A stretch of DNA of 64,000 nucleotides from the NCBI RefSeq assembly GCF_013184525.1, contig NZ_JAAOIZ010000002.1, positions 682,001 through 746,000 on the forward strand. Reading direction: 5' to 3'. Below, in pieces: positions 51,352-59,846 of this stretch. Each line of letters opens with the position of its first letter. Position 1 is the first letter of the stretch. Made by a program: the position numbers and the translations under genes. The notes beneath the pieces were generated by a model. It ran no database searches, had not been told where the DNA came from, and saw only the letters and a program-made list of their open reading frames with translations. The DNA comes from Chryseobacterium sp. LAM-KRS1. GTDB taxonomy: Bacteria; Bacteroidota; Bacteroidia; Flavobacteriales; Weeksellaceae.

Positions 51352-51822
51352 ATGAATTATCATTTTCAGGCTCACAGACAGGTAAGGAGAAACCTTTTGG
51401 ATATACTGCAAAACACCTCTCATGAAGATCTTTTGCTGATTCCGGACGGTTTCAACAATAATATGTATTGGAATATTGCACATACCGTTGCTACCCAGCA
51501 GCTTTTGCATTATTATCTGAGTGGCAACCCTTTCAGGATTGATAAATACTGGATTGAAACATATAAAAAAGGAACGCTGCCTAACCTGAACGTTCAAAAG
51601 TCGGAAGTTGAAGATTTAGAGTTTCTATTAACTGAAACTTCAAAGATTTTAATGAAGGATTATGACAGTGATTTCTTTTCGGATTATACACCTTATACCA
51701 CAAGTTTTGGAATGGATCTGAAGAGCATTCAGGATGCAATTATTTTTAATAATATGCATGAAAGCCTGCATTATGGTTACCTTTTGGCACAAAAAAGAGC
51801 AATTTTAGGAGAAAAATATTAA
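51352..51822 (+). CDS. DinB superfamily protein
   Basis: This 156-residue four-helix protein has the DinB-like pattern MNYHFQAHRQVRRNLLDILQNT, YWNIAHTVATQQLLHYYL (first metal His) and MHESLHYGYLLAQKRAIL (paired His near residues 140-144). Members bind a metal and often act as thiol-dependent transferases, in several Firmicutes and Bacteroidota with bacillithiol. The YpdA reductase gene in this window makes that a reasonable guess. It is followed by rlmB with one base between them. Confidence 0.85.
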   Translation: MNYHFQAHRQVRRNLLDILQNTSHEDLLLIPDGFNNNMYWNIAHTVATQQLLHYYLSGNPFRIDKYWIETYKKGTLPNLNVQKSEVEDLEFLLTETSKILMKDYDSDFFSDYTPYTTSFGMDLKSIQDAIIFNNMHESLHYGYLLAQKRAILGEKY

Positions 51823-51823
51823 A

Positions 51824-52582
51824 ATGACAGATAAGAAAGACGATTTTATTTTCGGACTGCGTCCGGTAATTGAAGCTATTGAAGCGGGAAAAACTATTGA
51901 CAAAATCTTTTTGCAGAATGCATTGCAAGGTCCTATTTATGCTGAACTGAAAACAATTTTAGCTCAAAATAAAATACGTCCCAATTACGTTCCAATTGAA
52001 AAGCTTAACCGCTTTACAAGAAAAAACCACCAGGGAGTTGTCGCTTTTATTTCAGATGTTCCGTTCCATAAAGTAGAAGACATAGTACCCCAATTATTTG
52101 AAGAGGGAAAAACTCCTTTTCTATTAATCCTGGATCGATTAACTGATGTAAGAAATTTTGGTGCTATATGCAGAACAGCAGAATGCGTAGGAATTGACGC
52201 TGTGATCATTCCGGAAAAAGGTGCATCCCCTATTAATTCTGATGCCATTAAAACTTCAGCAGGTGCTATTTATAATGTGAAAATTTGTAAAGAGGCCAAT
52301 CTTGCTCATACTGTAGACTTTCTTCAGCAAAGCGGAATTGCTGTATATTCAGCAACAGAAAAGGCACAAAAGCTAATCTATGATGTAAGCTTTACAGAGC
52401 CTTGTGCTATTGTAATGGGGAACGAGGAAACTGGAATTTCCAAAGAAGTATTACACCATTCCGATGAAAAAATAAAATTACCTATAGAAGGAAAAACCCA
52501 ATCTTTAAATGTTTCTGTTGCCTGTGGTGCGATTTTATATGAAGCTGTAAGACAGAAAATGGCTGTCTCTCCAAATCTTTAA
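51824..52582 (+). CDS. rlmB: 23S rRNA 2'-O-methyltransferase (RlmB/TrmH family)
   Basis: This 252-residue SpoU-family enzyme has an N-terminal substrate-binding domain (FIFGLRPVIEAIEAGKTIDKIFLQ). The knotted methyltransferase domain has motif 1 ILDRLTDVRNFGAICRTAECVG, motif 2 AIVMGNEETGIS and motif 3 LPIEGKTQSLNVSVACGAILYEAVRQ. It methylates the 2'-OH of a guanosine in 23S rRNA (G2251 in E. coli). Its ATG comes one base after the DinB gene stop, so they are co-expressed. Confidence 0.94.
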   Translation: MTDKKDDFIFGLRPVIEAIEAGKTIDKIFLQNALQGPIYAELKTILAQNKIRPNYVPIEKLNRFTRKNHQGVVAFISDVPFHKVEDIVPQLFEEGKTPFLLILDRLTDVRNFGAICRTAECVGIDAVIIPEKGASPINSDAIKTSAGAIYNVKICKEANLAHTVDFLQQSGIAVYSATEKAQKLIYDVSFTEPCAIVMGNEETGISKEVLHHSDEKIKLPIEGKTQSLNVSVACGAILYEAVRQKMAVSPNL

Positions 52583-52585
52583 TCC

Positions 52586-52831
52586 ATGAAAACAATTCCG
52601 GGAACAACGTACAGGTACTCTAATGCGGGGAAACAATTTGTCGGCAATATTCCTGAAAAGATTTACCGTACAAACTATGAAAATCTTTTTTCAGAATATA
52701 TTACCGGTCCGTTAAATATAAAGCAATCGATAGTTGGCACGAACTCTGCTGACTTATTAACCGGCTATAACGAAAAATGGATGATAATATCTATACCAGG
52801 AGTAACTGTAAGGATATTGCAGACAAAATAA
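52586..52831 (+). pseudogene. Remnant of a beta-lactamase-type serine hydrolase
   Basis: The 81 codons include IPGTTYRYSNAGKQFVGNIPEKIYRTNYENLFSEYITGPLNIKQSIVG, which matches the middle (YxN-motif) portion of class C beta-lactamase-like serine hydrolases. The fragment lacks the upstream SxxK nucleophile region and the downstream HxG region, so it cannot be active. It begins 3 bp after rlmB. The final residues after LLTGYNEK no longer resemble the family. It looks like a decayed gene left between rlmB and the lipoprotein. Confidence 0.7.
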
Positions 52832-52865
52832 ATAAAAACAGTAGTAAAAAATTAAAATAAATTAA

Positions 52866-53912
52866 ATGAAAAACATAGCAGCAATAGCGCTAATATCCAT
52901 AGCATTGGTTTCGTGTAAAAAGGAAACAAAAAAAATTACAAAAGTAGATCCCAAAACAGGAAAGACCGTTACAGTGGAAGTTCCGGCTGATTCACTTGCA
53001 AAAGTTGCAGAAAATGCTGCAATTAAAGATTCTGCAGGAATTTATACCCAGACTTTTAAACTTGAAAAAGGAAAAACCTATCCTTTAACAACATATCAGA
53101 GGGATGTAAAAACAATGACAGATCCTCAGGGGAAAACATTGAACGGAACAAGTGAATCCACAGATGAGATGAGTTTTACTGTAAATGACGTTAAAAACAA
53201 TATTTACGACATTACACTTAATCTTATTTCCAAAAGAAATTCGCAAACAGCAGAAGGAAAAACTATTGTAGTTGATACTAAACAGCCTATTCCTAAAGAA
53301 GACGACCTTAAAATGATCTGGAACATCAACAGGGCATTGACAAGCAATAAACTAAACATGAAAATGGATACAAAAGGAAATGTAATTTCCATTACCGGTT
53401 TTGAACCAGTTTATACAAAAGTTTCCAATGCAGTAGGTACTATCGTAAAGGATGCCAATCAGAAAGCTAGTGTTGTAGCAAGTCTGAAGGAAAGTTTTAA
53501 CGAAAAAGTATTGAAAGACCAGTTCAGCAAAAACCTTACAATTATACCTAAAAAGGGTGTTAAAATAGGTGAAAAATGGACCAATACTGAAAATGCTGAT
53601 CCTACCGGTAAGATTAAAGTGACTTCAAATTATGTATTAAAAAGTGTTGGAAATGGGGTTGCTGAGATTGGCGTAACAGGTGGAATTCCTAAAAAGACCG
53701 ATAAACAGGCCCAGGGAGCAATGACTCACAGCATCAGCAGTGAGCTGGTACAGAACGGTACTATAAAGTTTGATGAAAATACAGGATGGATCAACAACCA
53801 GAATATTACAGTAAAAACAACGCAGATAGAAACCATTTCGGATGGAAAACAATCTCAATCCATGAAAAGCGTTTCCAATTCTTCTGTAATGGTAAATCCA
53901 TCTGCTAAATAA
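52866..53912 (+). CDS. Lipoprotein, DUF6263-like
   Basis: This 348-residue lipoprotein has a signal MKNIAAIALISIALVSC and then a Lys/Thr-rich linker (KKETKKITKVDPKTGKTVTVEV). The mature part is beta-rich with repeated short strands (MSFTVNDVKNNIYDITLNLISK; NLTIIPKKGVKIGEKWTNTE; GTIKFDENTGWINNQNITVKT), like periplasmic DUF6263 proteins. Function is unknown. It heads a plus-strand run with the DUF4834 and YfhO genes (gaps of about 25-30 bp). Confidence 0.75.
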   Translation: MKNIAAIALISIALVSCKKETKKITKVDPKTGKTVTVEVPADSLAKVAENAAIKDSAGIYTQTFKLEKGKTYPLTTYQRDVKTMTDPQGKTLNGTSESTDEMSFTVNDVKNNIYDITLNLISKRNSQTAEGKTIVVDTKQPIPKEDDLKMIWNINRALTSNKLNMKMDTKGNVISITGFEPVYTKVSNAVGTIVKDANQKASVVASLKESFNEKVLKDQFSKNLTIIPKKGVKIGEKWTNTENADPTGKIKVTSNYVLKSVGNGVAEIGVTGGIPKKTDKQAQGAMTHSISSELVQNGTIKFDENTGWINNQNITVKTTQIETISDGKQSQSMKSVSNSSVMVNPSAK

Positions 53913-53936
53913 TTGAGGCTTATAAAATAAAAAAAT

Positions 53937-54158
53937 ATGAAGTGGATTCTTGAGCTAGTACTTACAGCTATTATTCTTTTCTTTGTCTGGAATATCCTTA
54001 GAAGGCTTTTTTTTAAGACTTTTTACAGTTACCGTTTCAACAATAACAATAATAAACAGCAGCAGGATATACAAAACTCAAAAAAGAATGCAAAGATCAA
54101 TTGGGACGCAGAAACTGTGGACTACGAGGAAGTAAAAGAAACGAAGGATAAAAGGTAA
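53937..54158 (+). CDS. DUF4834 small membrane-anchored protein
   Basis: This 73-residue protein has one N-terminal membrane helix (WILELVLTAIILFFVWNIL), a basic/aromatic juxtamembrane segment (RRLFFKTFYSYRF), an Asn/Gln-rich linker and a short tail ending DWDAETVDYEEVKE-like (INWDAETVDYEEVKETKDKR). This is the plan of DUF4834 proteins of Bacteroidota, which are uncharacterised. It lies between the DUF6263-like and YfhO genes. Confidence 0.82.
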   Translation: MKWILELVLTAIILFFVWNILRRLFFKTFYSYRFNNNNNKQQQDIQNSKKNAKINWDAETVDYEEVKETKDKR

Positions 54159-54190
54159 AAATTCCAAGAAAATAAAAGATAATAACCAGC

Positions 54191-56734
54191 ATGGCGAAAA
54201 ATAAAAACTTAATTTATATTGCAATTTCATTAGTTGTATTTATAGTTTTAGCATTTTTATATTCCACTCCTGTTTTTACGGGAAAGCAACTTTTCCAGCA
54301 TGACATTGTTCAGTACCGGGGAGGAGCAAAAGAACTTCTTGATTACAGAGCTAATAATGATAAAGAAACTTACTGGAGTGATTCCATGTTTGGGGGAATG
54401 CCTACCTACCAGATGGGTAGCCAGTTTAAGGGGGATATCATAAAAAAAATAGACAGTAATCTGAATTTCCTGCCAAGACCTGTTAACTATCTTTTTTTAC
54501 TTTTTGCAGGATTTTTCCTTTTGGGAATGGTGGTGGTGAGAAACTGGAAGTACGCTCTGCTGGGGGCTACTTTTTTTGGTCTCTCAACTTATTTTTATAT
54601 TATCATTGCAGCAGGACATAATGGTAAAGTAAATACGATTGAGTATTTTGCGCCTCTTTTAGCAGGTATATTACTGGTGTACATCAGAAAAAAGTATATT
54701 ACCGGATTTATCGTAACCACCCTGTTTATGGGACTTCAGATTGCTGCCAACCATCCACAGATGACCTACTATCTGTTCCTTGCATTAGGATTCCTCTTTA
54801 TATCTGAATTGGTACGGGTTATCAAAAAGAAAACCTCGATGAAGCACTTTATTGTTTCTTCGGCTATTATAGCAGTATCATGTATCATCGGTGTGGGAAT
54901 GAATTCGCAAAGGATCATGGCCAATTCCGAGTATATTAAAGAAACTGTACGCGGTAAACAAATCTTAAATACAGAAAATCATACTGCCGGAAAATCCGGA
55001 ATGGATAAAGAAAGTATGCTAATGTGGAGCTACGGAAGACTGGAAACACTGAACCTTTTTATTCCAAGATTAATGGGTGGTGGAAGCCAGGAACCTGAGG
55101 CTAAAGAGATAATGAACCACATTCAGGAGATGATTCAGGAAAATGTTTCCTCTCAGGCAGAAATGGACAGAATTTCCAAAGGATTTGCAAGTGTTACATA
55201 CTGGGGTGACCAACCCGGAACTTCGGGACCTGCCTATCAGGGAGCTATTGTTTGTTTTTTAGCTATTTTAGGATTCTTTTTTGCCGGAAAAAAATACCGC
55301 TACTGGATTTTAGGGGCTTCTATACTGACTATTCTGCTTGCATGGGGAAGCAACTTTATGCCATTGTCGGACTTCTTTATAGACTACGTTCCGTTTTACA
55401 ATAAATTCAGAGCACCATCTTCCATTCTTGTTATTGTCGAGCTCTTATTCCCGTTAATTGCAATTATTGGTTTGTATAAATTCTTTACAGATGAAAAATT
55501 GACAGAAGAATATAAAAAGAAAATTCTTTTTTATGTGAGTGGTGGGACATTAGGTTTGCTATTAATTCTTTTAATTTTTGGAAAGAGCATTCTTGGCTTT
55601 GCTACGGACAATGAAAAATTGTATTTCCCTCCTTTCCTATTAGATTATCTGGTAGATGAAAGATTCAAATTATTTAAAGTTGATGCATTAAAAGCATTTA
55701 TCTATGTAGCAATAGCTGCTTTGGCTTTATTCCTCACGATGAAGAAAAAGCTAAATCAGAATATCGCATTGGTCATTATAGGTGTTGTAAGCTTATTTGA
55801 CCTATGGACTGTAAACAAACGCTATCTGAATGACGACAATTATGTAGATAAAGTATTTGCAGAAAATCCTTTTCAGACGGAAAGCTCGGATCTTCTTGCT
55901 GAAAAAGTACAGGCAAATCCAAATCTTGGTTCTATTCTGGCCAATGTGAATGTCAACAAAACATTGGAAACCATTGCTGAAAAAGACAAAACACACTACA
56001 GGATTTTCAATAATATTCTTGGAACTTTCAGTGAAACGAATACTTCTTATTTCAAATCTTCAATTGGTGGTTATCATGCGGTAAAACTAAGAAGATACGA
56101 TGATGTGATCAATGAATATTTCCAGATTATGGATTCTGTAAAAGTTCCTAATATGCTCAACCTTTTAAATGCAAAATACTGGGTTGTAGGGGGACCGGAA
56201 AAACCTCAGGTCATTCCTAATACAAAAGCTAATGGAAATGCATGGTTCGTATCAGAAGTTAAAGTGGCCAATACTCCGAACGAAGAACTAAAGCTGATCG
56301 GAGAGGTTGACACTAAAAAAATTGCAATTATAGGAAAAGAAGACGGTAAACCTTTTTTAGAAAGAGATAAATTTATCCTACCCGATTCTACAGCATTCAT
56401 TAATCTAACCAAATATCAGCCTAACGAATTAGAGTTTAAATCTAAATCTAAAACACCACAATTGGCGGTATTCTCAGAAATTTACTATCCTCACGGATGG
56501 AAAATGTTTATCGACGAAAAAGAAGTCCCTTACATCAAGGCAGATTATCTTCTTCGTGCGGTTCAGGTTCCTGCAGGGGAACATCATATCAGAATGGTCT
56601 TTGAACCTGAAGTGATCGAAAAAGGAAAATGGATTTCTTTATTTTGCTTCGGATTATTTATCGCATTAAGTGCCTTTGGGATTTTCTGGATGAATAAAAA
56701 GAAGAAGGAAGCCTTAACCGAGGAAAAAGTTTAA
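54191..56734 (+). CDS. YfhO-family large membrane protein
   Basis: This 847-residue protein has about a dozen membrane helices in the first 560 residues. A conserved periplasmic loop near the start (QHDIVQYRGGAKELLDYRANNDKETYWSDSMFGGMPTYQMG) is followed later by a C-terminal soluble beta domain and a final helix (WISLFCFGLFIALSAFGIFWM). YfhO proteins belong to the GT-C glycosyltransferase fold group and are thought to glycosylate lipoteichoic acid or other lipid-linked surface polymers in other bacteria. A glycosyltransferase gene follows. Confidence 0.9.
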   Translation: MAKNKNLIYIAISLVVFIVLAFLYSTPVFTGKQLFQHDIVQYRGGAKELLDYRANNDKETYWSDSMFGGMPTYQMGSQFKGDIIKKIDSNLNFLPRPVNYLFLLFAGFFLLGMVVVRNWKYALLGATFFGLSTYFYIIIAAGHNGKVNTIEYFAPLLAGILLVYIRKKYITGFIVTTLFMGLQIAANHPQMTYYLFLALGFLFISELVRVIKKKTSMKHFIVSSAIIAVSCIIGVGMNSQRIMANSEYIKETVRGKQILNTENHTAGKSGMDKESMLMWSYGRLETLNLFIPRLMGGGSQEPEAKEIMNHIQEMIQENVSSQAEMDRISKGFASVTYWGDQPGTSGPAYQGAIVCFLAILGFFFAGKKYRYWILGASILTILLAWGSNFMPLSDFFIDYVPFYNKFRAPSSILVIVELLFPLIAIIGLYKFFTDEKLTEEYKKKILFYVSGGTLGLLLILLIFGKSILGFATDNEKLYFPPFLLDYLVDERFKLFKVDALKAFIYVAIAALALFLTMKKKLNQNIALVIIGVVSLFDLWTVNKRYLNDDNYVDKVFAENPFQTESSDLLAEKVQANPNLGSILANVNVNKTLETIAEKDKTHYRIFNNILGTFSETNTSYFKSSIGGYHAVKLRRYDDVINEYFQIMDSVKVPNMLNLLNAKYWVVGGPEKPQVIPNTKANGNAWFVSEVKVANTPNEELKLIGEVDTKKIAIIGKEDGKPFLERDKFILPDSTAFINLTKYQPNELEFKSKSKTPQLAVFSEIYYPHGWKMFIDEKEVPYIKADYLLRAVQVPAGEHHIRMVFEPEVIEKGKWISLFCFGLFIALSAFGIFWMNKKKKEALTEEKV

Positions 56735-56749
56735 ATTATTTTTATACCT

Positions 56750-56791
56750 GGTCATCTTAATCATGGGTTAAAAAAACACATTAAGATGACC
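56750..56791 (+). other. 12-bp inverted repeat between yfhO and the glycosyltransferase gene
   Basis: GGTCATCTTAAT (56750-56761) and ATTAAGATGACC (56780-56791) form a perfect stem around an 18-nt A-rich loop. No T run follows, so it is probably a weak terminator, a processing hairpin or a binding site. Confidence 0.6.
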
Positions 56792-56819
56792 GGCATTTAT
56801 CTCTGCAATATTTCCATCC

Positions 56820-58157
56820 ATGGAAGAGAAGAAAGTCCTTATTATTACTTATTACTGGCCTCCCGCAGGAGGTCCTGGTGTTCAGAGGTGGTTGAAGTTC
56901 GCAAAATATTTACCTGATTTTGGGTGGAAACCTATTATTTACACTCCGGAAAATCCGAGTTACCCTTTATTGGATGAAAGCTTGCTGAAAGAAGTTCCAA
57001 GAGACCTGAAAATTGTAAAAACAACAATCTGGGAACCTTACCAGCTTGCTGAAAAACTAAATAAAAGTAATAAGAAGTTTAAGGCCGGCCAATTTGATGT
57101 AGGCAAGAACCAAAGCTGGAAATCTAAGCTTTCCATTTGGGTAAGGGGAAACTTTTTCATTCCTGATGCAAGAGTTTTTTGGGTAAAACCATCGGTTAAA
57201 TTCCTGGAACATTATATAAAAGAAAACAAAATTGATTTCATTGTAACTTCAGGTCCTCCCCATTCTTTACATCTTATAGGCTTACAACTTAAAAAGAAGT
57301 TTTCCACACTAAAATGGATTGCAGATTTCAGGGATCCATGGACAGAAATCTCCTATTATAAGCATCTAAAACTTACCAAAAGATCTGATCAGAAACACAG
57401 AAAACTGGAAAGTGAAGTTTTCAGAAATGCAGACATTACTCTTGCAACCAGTTATACAGATGCTGAAAATTTCCGAAAAAATGGTGCTAATGCAGTTTGC
57501 ATTACAAATGGATTCGATGAAAGTGATGCTGTATCTGTTGAACAAAATCTCGAAATTCCACAATCACAAAATACTAAGACAGAGGATAATCAAACACATT
57601 TCACCTTGAGCTACATTGGTGTTCTGGAACAGCTTCGTAACCCTGAAAATTTATGGACGGTCCTGGATCATCTTATAGAAACAGATTCATCATTTGCCCA
57701 ACATTTTATATTAAAATTCGCAGGAAGAATCGATGACAGGATTCTTGAAACCTTAAACAATTCCAGTTTAAAAAAACACATTCATGATTTGGGATACCTT
57801 TCTCATGAAAAAGCCATTGAAGAAATGAAATCTTCAGACATGCTTTTAATCACGAATTTTCCTAACGAATCTTCCAAAGGAATTATTCCCGGAAAAATAT
57901 TTGAATACCTGGCTACCGGCAAACAGATCATTTCGTTTGGTCCTGCCGATGCTGATGTATCAAAAATATTGGATGATACAAATGCAGGAAAGCACTTCAG
58001 TTATCAGGATTCGGATAACATAAAAGACTTTATACTTGAAAAATACACGTTGTGGAAAAAAGGAAATCTTCTCGAAAACACTCAAAATATTGAACAGTTC
58101 TCAAGAAGAAATCTTGCTAAAAATTTATCTGAAATATTGGATCAGACAGTCCACTGA
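56820..58157 (+). CDS. Glycosyltransferase family 4-like protein
   Basis: This 445-residue GT-B enzyme has an N-terminal acceptor domain starting VLIITYYWPPAGGPGVQRWLKFAKYL and DFIVTSGPPHSLHLIGLQLKKK, IADFRDPWTE, and a C-terminal donor domain (LSYIGVLEQLRNPENLWTVLDHL, then LITNFPNESSKGIIPGKIFEYLATGKQIISFGP, with the Glu of the EX7E-like site). It may build exopolysaccharide or O-antigen-like chains. The 3' end overlaps the convergent lipoprotein gene by 16 bp (58142-58157). Confidence 0.9.
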   Translation: MEEKKVLIITYYWPPAGGPGVQRWLKFAKYLPDFGWKPIIYTPENPSYPLLDESLLKEVPRDLKIVKTTIWEPYQLAEKLNKSNKKFKAGQFDVGKNQSWKSKLSIWVRGNFFIPDARVFWVKPSVKFLEHYIKENKIDFIVTSGPPHSLHLIGLQLKKKFSTLKWIADFRDPWTEISYYKHLKLTKRSDQKHRKLESEVFRNADITLATSYTDAENFRKNGANAVCITNGFDESDAVSVEQNLEIPQSQNTKTEDNQTHFTLSYIGVLEQLRNPENLWTVLDHLIETDSSFAQHFILKFAGRIDDRILETLNNSSLKKHIHDLGYLSHEKAIEEMKSSDMLLITNFPNESSKGIIPGKIFEYLATGKQIISFGPADADVSKILDDTNAGKHFSYQDSDNIKDFILEKYTLWKKGNLLENTQNIEQFSRRNLAKNLSEILDQTVH

Positions 58158-58786
58158 TCATTAATTACAGCTATTATATAATATTTGCCTTCAAACTCTT
58201 CATATACAAAACGAAGAGTCTTCCAGTCCATTTCCCCGTATTTTTCTGTTCCTTTAATATAATTCTCTGTGAAATCATGGCCGGGGTAAATTTCTTTTAA
58301 ATTATTAAGAGAATTTCCTCCACCCTGAAATTCATTAAAAGAATAAGTGGAATGTGTAAAATCTTTTGAGAAAACCCATTTTTCAAGGTAATCCTTTATA
58401 GTCTCTTTATACAGTTCTCCTGATCCATCATGAGATCCCCATGTAAACTGCGTTTTCGTTTGAACATACTTTTCAAAGTCGGCTTTGGAAAAATGTTTAT
58501 CATCTTTGATATCTACAAAAGCATACATAGAAAAACGAATCCCTTTCTGGGGATGGATGAACTCTGAAAATTTCTGATAATCCTTGTTTTTTAAGGCTTG
58601 CAGAATTTCATCATTTGTTTTCTTTATGATATCTTTCTTTTCTGCCTCACTCATTTTCGGAACAGCAACAGTGTCGGTTTTCACGTGGCCAGCAGAGTCT
58701 GTTGTATTTATGGTAGGATTTGCTGTATTCTTTTTACAAGCTACAAGGCTTATGATCAATAATAGTGGAATGAATAACTTCTTCAT
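58142..58786 (-). CDS. Lipoprotein of unknown function
   Basis: This 214-residue lipoprotein (MKKLFIPLLLIISLVACKKN) has a Ser/Thr-rich linker and a helix MSEAEKKDIIKKTNDEILQALKNKDYQKFSEFIHPQKGIRFSMYAF. Its mixed alpha/beta domain (FTWGSHDGSGELYKETIKDYLEKW ... MDWKTLRFVYEEFEGKYYIIAVINDQWTV) is of a kind seen in NTF2-like proteins. No catalytic motif is apparent. It is convergent with the glycosyltransferase gene and overlaps its end. Confidence 0.72.
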   Translation of the reverse strand: MKKLFIPLLLIISLVACKKNTANPTINTTDSAGHVKTDTVAVPKMSEAEKKDIIKKTNDEILQALKNKDYQKFSEFIHPQKGIRFSMYAFVDIKDDKHFSKADFEKYVQTKTQFTWGSHDGSGELYKETIKDYLEKWVFSKDFTHSTYSFNEFQGGGNSLNNLKEIYPGHDFTENYIKGTEKYGEMDWKTLRFVYEEFEGKYYIIAVINDQWTV

Positions 58787-58839
58787 CTTTTTTAATGTTA
58801 ATTACAGAAAATCACCAAAACTAATGCCAGAAAAATAAG

Positions 58840-58847
58840 TAAATTTG
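58840..58847 (+). promoter_or_regulatory. -7 promoter element abutting the YpdA gene (leaderless)
   Basis: TAAATTTG ends four bases before the ATG at 58852, the same spacing as at mutS2, so the mRNA probably starts at the start codon. Confidence 0.55.
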
Positions 58848-58851
58848 TTAT

Positions 58852-59823
58852 ATGGAAGTTTTAGATATCCTCATTATCGGAGGAGGACCTATCGGATTGA
58901 ATTGTGCCTTAGAGGCGCAAAAAAACAATCTCTCTTACATCATTATCGAAAAAGGAACAATTGTCAACTCCCTGTACAATTATCCTTTGTATATGCGTTT
59001 TTTTTCTACAGCTGAAAAACTGGAAATTGCCGAAATTCCGTTTATATCAGCGGCTCCTAAACCAGGCAGGCAGGAAGCTCTGGAATATTACCAGGGAATC
59101 ACGAGACAGAAGAACCTCAACATTCATCTTTATGAAAAAGTGATCAGAGTTTCTAAAAAAAATGAGATTTTTGAGATTGAATCTTCCAAATCCATATACT
59201 ATGCGAGGAATGTGATCATTTCAACCGGATTTTACGACATCCCTAACCTGATGAATATTCCCGGGGAAGACTTACAGAAAGTCAGACATTACTATTCCGA
59301 ACCTTATCCGTATGCCAAGCAAAAGATTGTTGTTGTAGGTTCAAGCAATTCAGCTGTAGATGCCGCGCTGGAAACATACCGCAAGGGCGCGGAGGTTACC
59401 ATGATCATACGCCAATCCGAAATATCGAAAAGTGTAAAATATTGGGTAAAACCCGATATTGAAAACAGGATTGCAGAAGGAAGTATTACCGCTCATTTTA
59501 ATTCTGAATTGATAGAAATCAAAGAACATAGCGTTGTATTTAAAGATAAAAACGGAGAGATCAATGAAATTCAAAATAACTTTGTTCTCGCTATGACCGG
59601 ATATCTGCCGGACTTTGGTTTCCTGATCAATGCAGGAATTGAGCTCCAGGGAGAATGTCTCAATCCTGTATACGACTCTGAAACCATGGAAACAAATATT
59701 CAAAACCTCTATCTTGCAGGCGTGGTTTGTGGTGGAAAAGACACGCATTTATGGTTTATTGAAAACTCAAGGTTCCACGCTGATATGATTATAAAGAATA
59801 TCCTAAAAACAAGGGAAAATTAA
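58852..59823 (+). CDS. ypdA: YpdA-type bacillithiol disulfide reductase
   Basis: This 323-residue two-dinucleotide-binding flavoprotein has an FAD Rossmann motif ILIIGGGPIGLNCALEAQ at the start, the family-typical NYPLYMRFFSTAEKLEIA, and an NADPH motif VVVGSSNSAVDAAL near residue 165. FYDIPNLMNIPGED and YLAGVVCGGKDTHLWFIENSRFHADMI follow. It lacks the CxxC of thioredoxin reductase, as YpdA/Bdr enzymes do. It should reduce oxidised bacillithiol, the low-molecular-weight thiol many Bacteroidota make. Start ATG 58852 is placed four bases after a promoter box. Confidence 0.92.
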   Translation: MEVLDILIIGGGPIGLNCALEAQKNNLSYIIIEKGTIVNSLYNYPLYMRFFSTAEKLEIAEIPFISAAPKPGRQEALEYYQGITRQKNLNIHLYEKVIRVSKKNEIFEIESSKSIYYARNVIISTGFYDIPNLMNIPGEDLQKVRHYYSEPYPYAKQKIVVVGSSNSAVDAALETYRKGAEVTMIIRQSEISKSVKYWVKPDIENRIAEGSITAHFNSELIEIKEHSVVFKDKNGEINEIQNNFVLAMTGYLPDFGFLINAGIELQGECLNPVYDSETMETNIQNLYLAGVVCGGKDTHLWFIENSRFHADMIIKNILKTREN

Positions 59824-59846
59824 TAGCTTAAATTTTCGGCAATATT

